Part shown: positions 60,502 through 64,000 of the stretch, one piece after another | How positions within the stretch are numbered: position 1 is the stretch's first letter | Layout: each line of letters opens with the position of its first letter | Origin: Paludibacteraceae bacterium | GTDB taxonomy: Bacteria > Bacteroidota > Bacteroidia > Bacteroidales > Paludibacteraceae | Length of the DNA: 64,000 nt | NCBI GenBank assembly: GCA_017527905.1 | Contig: JAFXPK010000026.1 | Span: forward strand, 62,001 to 126,000 | Direction: 5' to 3' | Notes under the pieces: generated by a model | Databases searched by the model: none | Told to the model about the DNA's origin: nothing | The model's input: only the letters and a program-made list of their open reading frames with translations | Program-made: the position numbers and the translations under genes

Positions 60502-62196
60502 ATGGATTACTTGCCATTATTAGTTCTTGCGGGTTCTGTGGCTTTGCTCATGTACGGTATGAAAGTGATGAGCGAGGGGTTGCAGAAGATGGCCGGCAGC
60601 AAATTGCGCCAAGTCCTCGGCAAGATGACAACCAATCGTTTCACTGGTCTTTTGACGGGTGCGTTCATAACGACATCTATCCAGTCTTCCACCGCCACGA
60701 CTGTCATGACGGTCAGTTTCGTGAGTGCAGGTTTGCTCACGCTGTCGCAGGCGATCTCGGTCATCATGGGTGCCAACATCGGTACGACCGCCACCGCTTG
60801 GATCATGGTTTTGGGAGGTAGCGGCAATTACATGCAGTATGTGGTCTATGCGGCCATCGTGGTGGGTATCGCCTGCATCTACTCCAATAAGCGGAGGAAC
60901 TTGGGCGAGTTCATCATGGGTCTCGCGTTGTTGCTCCTCGGACTGACGACGCTGAGTGCGAACGCTAAGGGCATGCACCTCGACCAGAATGTGGCGGTGC
61001 AGGAGTTTTTCGGAAAATTAAGCAGCTGGGGGTACGGTTCGTATCTCCTTTTTTTATTCATCGGAGGCGTGTTGACATGCTCCGTGCAGAGTTCCGCGGC
61101 CATCATGGCCATCACCATGACGCTCTGTTCGGCGGGCGTTTTGGACATCTACATGGGTATCGCCTTGGTGATGGGTGAGAACATCGGTACGACGGTTACC
61201 TCCAATGTGGTGGCGCTCTCGGCTTCCACGCAGGCCAGACGTGCCGCCATGGCGCACATGGTCTTCAACGTGTTCGGTGTGATATGGATCTTCTCCATCT
61301 TCCCTTATTTCGTGGATTTCGTCTGCTGGATGGTGGGTTGCGACCCTCATTCGCAAACGCAGGATAAGTCTATCCTGACGGTCGTGCTGGCTGCTTTCCA
61401 TACCTCCTTTAACGTATGTAACGTATTGATCCTGATATGGTTCATCAAGCCATTGGAACGTTTGGTGTGCAAGATCATCTCTCCGAAGGCGAACACGGAG
61501 GAGGACGAGTCCCGCCTCACCTACATCGGTGGTGGTCTGCTCTCCACGGCCGAGCTCTCCATCCTGGAGGCTAAGAAGGAGGTGAACGTATTCGCCACCC
61601 GTTGCCACAAGATGTTCCGCTTCGTGCCGGAGTTGTTGCACACCGAGAAGGGTGAGGATTTCAATAAGCTCTTCACACGCATCGAGAAGTACGAGAACAT
61701 CACGGACAACATGGAGGTGCAGATTGCGGATTACCTGAACAAGGTCTCCGAGGGACGTTTGAGTGCGGAGAGTAAGACGGAGATCCAGCACATGATGAAG
61801 CAGGTGTCTGAGTTGGAGAGCATCGGTGACAGTTGCTACAACCTGGCGCGCACCATCCGCCGCAGGAGGCAGAACTCGCCGAACGAGGATTTCACGGAGA
61901 AACAGTATGAGCATGTGCATAACATGTTCGAGCTGGTGGACCAGTCCCTGACGCAGATGGAGCACATCGTGAAGTCGCCGGACGCTAGCGTGGCGGATGT
62001 GAACAAGTCCATGAATGTGGAGAATGAAATCAACAACTACCGCAAGCAACTGAAGAACCAGAACGTGGATGACATCAATAACCGCTTGTATAATTACCAA
62101 CTGGGTGTCTACTATATGGACTTGATCTCCGAGTGTGAGAAGTTGGGCGACTATGTGGTGAATGTGATCGAGTGCACGGGCTTGCTTAAAAAGTAA
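60502..62196 (+). CDS. Na/Pi-cotransporter family protein with PhoU-like domain
   Basis: This 564-residue protein has two repeated QSS motifs in the membrane part, TSIQSSTATTVMTVSF and CSVQSSAAIMAITMTL, typical of sodium-phosphate cotransporters. The last 200 residues form a PhoU-like helical domain. It probably imports phosphate or adjusts its flux. It is followed by nth, 8 bp away on the same strand. Confidence 0.9.
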   Translation: MDYLPLLVLAGSVALLMYGMKVMSEGLQKMAGSKLRQVLGKMTTNRFTGLLTGAFITTSIQSSTATTVMTVSFVSAGLLTLSQAISVIMGANIGTTATAWIMVLGGSGNYMQYVVYAAIVVGIACIYSNKRRNLGEFIMGLALLLLGLTTLSANAKGMHLDQNVAVQEFFGKLSSWGYGSYLLFLFIGGVLTCSVQSSAAIMAITMTLCSAGVLDIYMGIALVMGENIGTTVTSNVVALSASTQARRAAMAHMVFNVFGVIWIFSIFPYFVDFVCWMVGCDPHSQTQDKSILTVVLAAFHTSFNVCNVLILIWFIKPLERLVCKIISPKANTEEDESRLTYIGGGLLSTAELSILEAKKEVNVFATRCHKMFRFVPELLHTEKGEDFNKLFTRIEKYENITDNMEVQIADYLNKVSEGRLSAESKTEIQHMMKQVSELESIGDSCYNLARTIRRRRQNSPNEDFTEKQYEHVHNMFELVDQSLTQMEHIVKSPDASVADVNKSMNVENEINNYRKQLKNQNVDDINNRLYNYQLGVYYMDLISECEKLGDYVVNVIECTGLLKK

Positions 62197-62204
62197 TAAC
62201 ATAG

Positions 62205-62834
62205 ATGACGGTCTCCGAACGGTATGCGAAGGTGCTTGCGTGGTTCCAAGCGAACATGCGGGATGCGGAGAGCGAACTGAACTTCCGGAACCCTTACGAA
62301 TTGCTGGTGGCGGTGATGCTTTCCGCCCAATGCACGGACAAGCGGGTGAACATGGTCACCCCCGCTTTCTTTGAACGTTTCCCGGATGCTTTCGCCTTAT
62401 CGGAAGGCACGTTCGACGAGGTGTTGACGTTGGTGAAGAGCATATCATACCCTAATTCCAAGGCTGAACATATTTTGTCGATGGCAAAGATGGTCGTTTC
62501 CGACTTCAAGGGGAAGATCCCCTGCACGATGGAGGAGCTGACCCGTCTGCCGGGTGTGGGTCGGAAGACGGCCAATGTGATGTTGACCGTGGCCTTCGGT
62601 CAGCCCGCCATGCCTGTCGATACGCACGTCTTCCGTGTCTCCAACCGTATCGGGTTGACGAACCAATCCAAGACGCCGGAGCAGACCGAGAAGATCCTTG
62701 TGAAGCATATCCCTCATGATATCCTAGGCAATGCTCATCATTGGCTACTGTTGCACGGACGGTATGTCTGCACGGCCAAGAACCCCAAGTGCGCTGAATG
62801 TGGAATCCGTGAGTGGTGTAAGAGTAAGAATTAA
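62205..62834 (+). CDS. nth: Endonuclease III
   Basis: This 209-residue DNA glycosylase/AP lyase removes oxidised pyrimidines. LPGVGRKTANVML holds the catalytic Lys and PVDTHVFRVSNR the catalytic Asp. The Cys spacing C-x6-C-x2-C-x5-C at CTAKNPKCAECGIREWC forms the [4Fe-4S] cluster. Length is normal. Confidence 0.96.
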   Translation: MTVSERYAKVLAWFQANMRDAESELNFRNPYELLVAVMLSAQCTDKRVNMVTPAFFERFPDAFALSEGTFDEVLTLVKSISYPNSKAEHILSMAKMVVSDFKGKIPCTMEELTRLPGVGRKTANVMLTVAFGQPAMPVDTHVFRVSNRIGLTNQSKTPEQTEKILVKHIPHDILGNAHHWLLLHGRYVCTAKNPKCAECGIREWCKSKN

Positions 62835-62854
62835 ACTATATAATTTAACTACAT

Positions 62855-63268
62855 ATGAAATCTTTTCTTTGGGTCTTATTTACATTGCTTTCTATAGTTG
62901 CAGTGGGACAAAATAAGCCTTCAAATGTTCCTCCTAAAACACCTAAAAAGAGTGTGGTTGCAATAGATGAGCCATCCTATGAGATGTATCCAACGAAAAA
63001 CATGTGGAATTTTTTGAAGTTAAATACAATTACAGGCCAAGTCTGGGTTGTCCAATATGGATTAACGGACGAAAATAGAATACAAATTCCAGTGAATTCT
63101 TCTGGTTTATTGTGGAATGATGAACAACGGATAAAAGGTCGTTTTAAATTAATTCCAACGGAGAATATGTGGAACTTTATTTTGATAGATCAGGTTGATG
63201 GTCGGGTTTGGCAGGTGCAGTGGAGTACTTCTCCTAGTAACATGGGTGTGATGAAGATATCCGATTAG
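62855..63268 (+). CDS. Small secreted two-repeat protein
   Basis: This 137-residue protein has a signal peptide (KSFLWVLFTLLSIVAVGQ) and two copies of a 35-40-residue unit: MYPTKNMWNFLKLNTITGQVWVVQYG and LIPTENMWNFILIDQVDGRVWQVQWS (about residues 44-80 and 98-135). It may be a beta-repeat surface protein. Function unknown. Confidence 0.75.
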   Translation: MKSFLWVLFTLLSIVAVGQNKPSNVPPKTPKKSVVAIDEPSYEMYPTKNMWNFLKLNTITGQVWVVQYGLTDENRIQIPVNSSGLLWNDEQRIKGRFKLIPTENMWNFILIDQVDGRVWQVQWSTSPSNMGVMKISD

Positions 63269-63308
63269 TTACCGCTTTTATAATGATTATACTGGAATGT
63301 GAAAAAAT

Positions 63309-63340
63309 AAACCCAGCAACCGGGAAGGTGCTGGGTTTTT
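63309..63340. terminator. Bidirectional terminator
   Basis: AAACCCAGCA (63309-63318) pairs with TGCTGGGTTT (63329-63338) with a T-run. It lies between convergent genes. Confidence 0.8.
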
Positions 63341-63421
63341 ATTTGTCGTGGTGGTTCTATAAAATCATCTTTCAGCGTTCGCAAGAACCTTGTCTCTTTC
63401 CCGTCCAATGGCATGGGGGGA

Positions 63422-64000
63422 TTACTTGCTCCCAGATACGGGACGAATAGATAACCCATCGCTTAGGTCTTTATAAGACCCTATTATTATAGAATTATCC
63501 AAATAATCAATATCCAAATGGGAGGCATTATCGTTGTTATATACAGAGGAACTCCAGTAGAAACCTACATAGTCTTCACTTAGAACGTTATAATTACTAT
63601 AAAAACCAGGAAAAGGTAAAAATATCCAACAATTATTGCCGTTCCGCTTACTTGCGACTTTATATCCATTCACACCTTTCAACGTTATATGAGACCATAC
63701 ACAATGGTCCCGTAACTCTTCCCAATCTTCTTTTGTTGGCATTCTCCAATCGTCACCCCAATTTTGAGTGGCGGCATCATAAGCTGGATTTAAAATGCCG
63801 TTCGGATTTATAATCCCTTCCGACGCTAACGTTTCCGTATCTTTGCCGTAGGTCAGCGAATTTTCTTCTGTGTATTTTTCTTTTGCTGAAACCTCGCCCC
63901 AAGCAATATAATCCCCATATTCTTCTGGATTATTCGCACCGACATTCATTGTCGCCCATTTCAAACCACTTGGCAGTCCGAGATCTATATATTCATGTCC
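63422..64000 (-). CDS. FISUMP-type surface protein, partial (5' end beyond window)
   Basis: The frame continues past the right edge, so only about 193 residues are visible. GHEYIDLGLPSGLKWATMNVG, WRMPTKEDWEELRDHC and GFYWSSSVYN are the core of the Fibrobacter succinogenes major paralogous (FISUMP) domain, common in Bacteroidota surface proteins. The full length, signal peptide and any preceding repeats cannot be seen. Confidence 0.85.
   Translation of the reverse strand, partial: GHEYIDLGLPSGLKWATMNVGANNPEEYGDYIAWGEVSAKEKYTEENSLTYGKDTETLASEGIINPNGILNPAYDAATQNWGDDWRMPTKEDWEELRDHCVWSHITLKGVNGYKVASKRNGNNCWIFLPFPGFYSNYNVLSEDYVGFYWSSSVYNNDNASHLDIDYLDNSIIIGSYKDLSDGLSIRPVSGSK

Noticed and set aside
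1..64000. CRISPR array
   Set aside because: No regularly spaced short repeats with unique spacers were seen; the repeat pairs found are single duplications.

Overview
The window comes from a Bacteroidales-type Bacteroidota chromosome. The evidence is a PorV-type outer-membrane protein of the type IX secretion system, a type III glutamine synthetase, BspA-like leucine-rich and FISUMP-like surface proteins, DUF5723, DUF4380 and DUF3127 proteins, weak Shine-Dalgarno sequences, and several promoters of the Bacteroidota form TTTG-N19-21-TAnnTTTG. Housekeeping genes look moderately GC-rich. Several islands are visibly AT-rich (about 2.3-3.2, 5.6-6.5, 12.9-22.3 and 22.9-26.7 kb) and carry accessory, defence or unknown genes.

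Layout. 0-5.5 kb: a WYL-type regulator, cut by the window edge, diverges from an RtcB RNA ligase gene. Downstream of rtcB is a run of structured RNA elements: a long hairpin ending in a T-run, a 90-nt tRNA-like element, a 132-nt tRNA-like element with perfect acceptor, D and T arms but a greatly enlarged anticodon region, and a covarying double-stem hairpin. An AT-rich gene of unknown function follows, then a second copy of the hairpin, then a 755-residue RING-like/TerD-like protein. I read this as an RNA-repair locus with its own tRNA-mimic RNAs, and it is the most interesting part of the window. A RES-like gene follows. 6.7-12.8 kb: ordinary metabolic and stress genes (nitroreductase, esterase, cation efflux, carbonic anhydrase, acetyltransferases, FKBP, TPR protein). 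12.9-22.3 kb: a defence island with a WYL regulator coupled to a DnaQ-like exonuclease, a decayed RhuM/Fic cassette bracketed by a 33-bp duplication, an AbiEi/AbiEii toxin-antitoxin pair behind tandem operator-like repeats, and two overlapping DUF262 (GmrS-like) genes behind a consensus promoter. 22.4-26.7 kb: small membrane, secreted and unknown proteins. 26.9-38.4 kb: mostly minus-strand core genes (mnmE, epimerase, ModF-like ABC protein, smpB, Yip1 protein, zinc-ribbon coiled-coil protein, Nif3, phosphoesterase, rlmD).

40.7-46.1 kb: a five-gene minus-strand unit encodes an ABC ATPase, a permease, a substrate-binding protein fused to an OmpA peptidoglycan-binding domain, a PspA-like membrane coiled-coil protein and another coiled-coil protein. 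Short linear motifs shared between the last two proteins, and between the last protein and the ATPase, suggest one physical system, perhaps linking the envelope to the membrane. 46.5-64 kb: PorV, an MFS transporter, miaA, a RelE-type toxin-antitoxin pair, glnN, a block of surface/envelope proteins, a DUF3127 protein with an SSB-like tail, a GH5 lipoprotein, a Na/Pi-cotransporter-PhoU protein, nth, and a FISUMP-like protein cut by the right edge.

All functions were assigned by reading motifs. No database search was run, so family names for the less familiar proteins are recollections and are graded accordingly.
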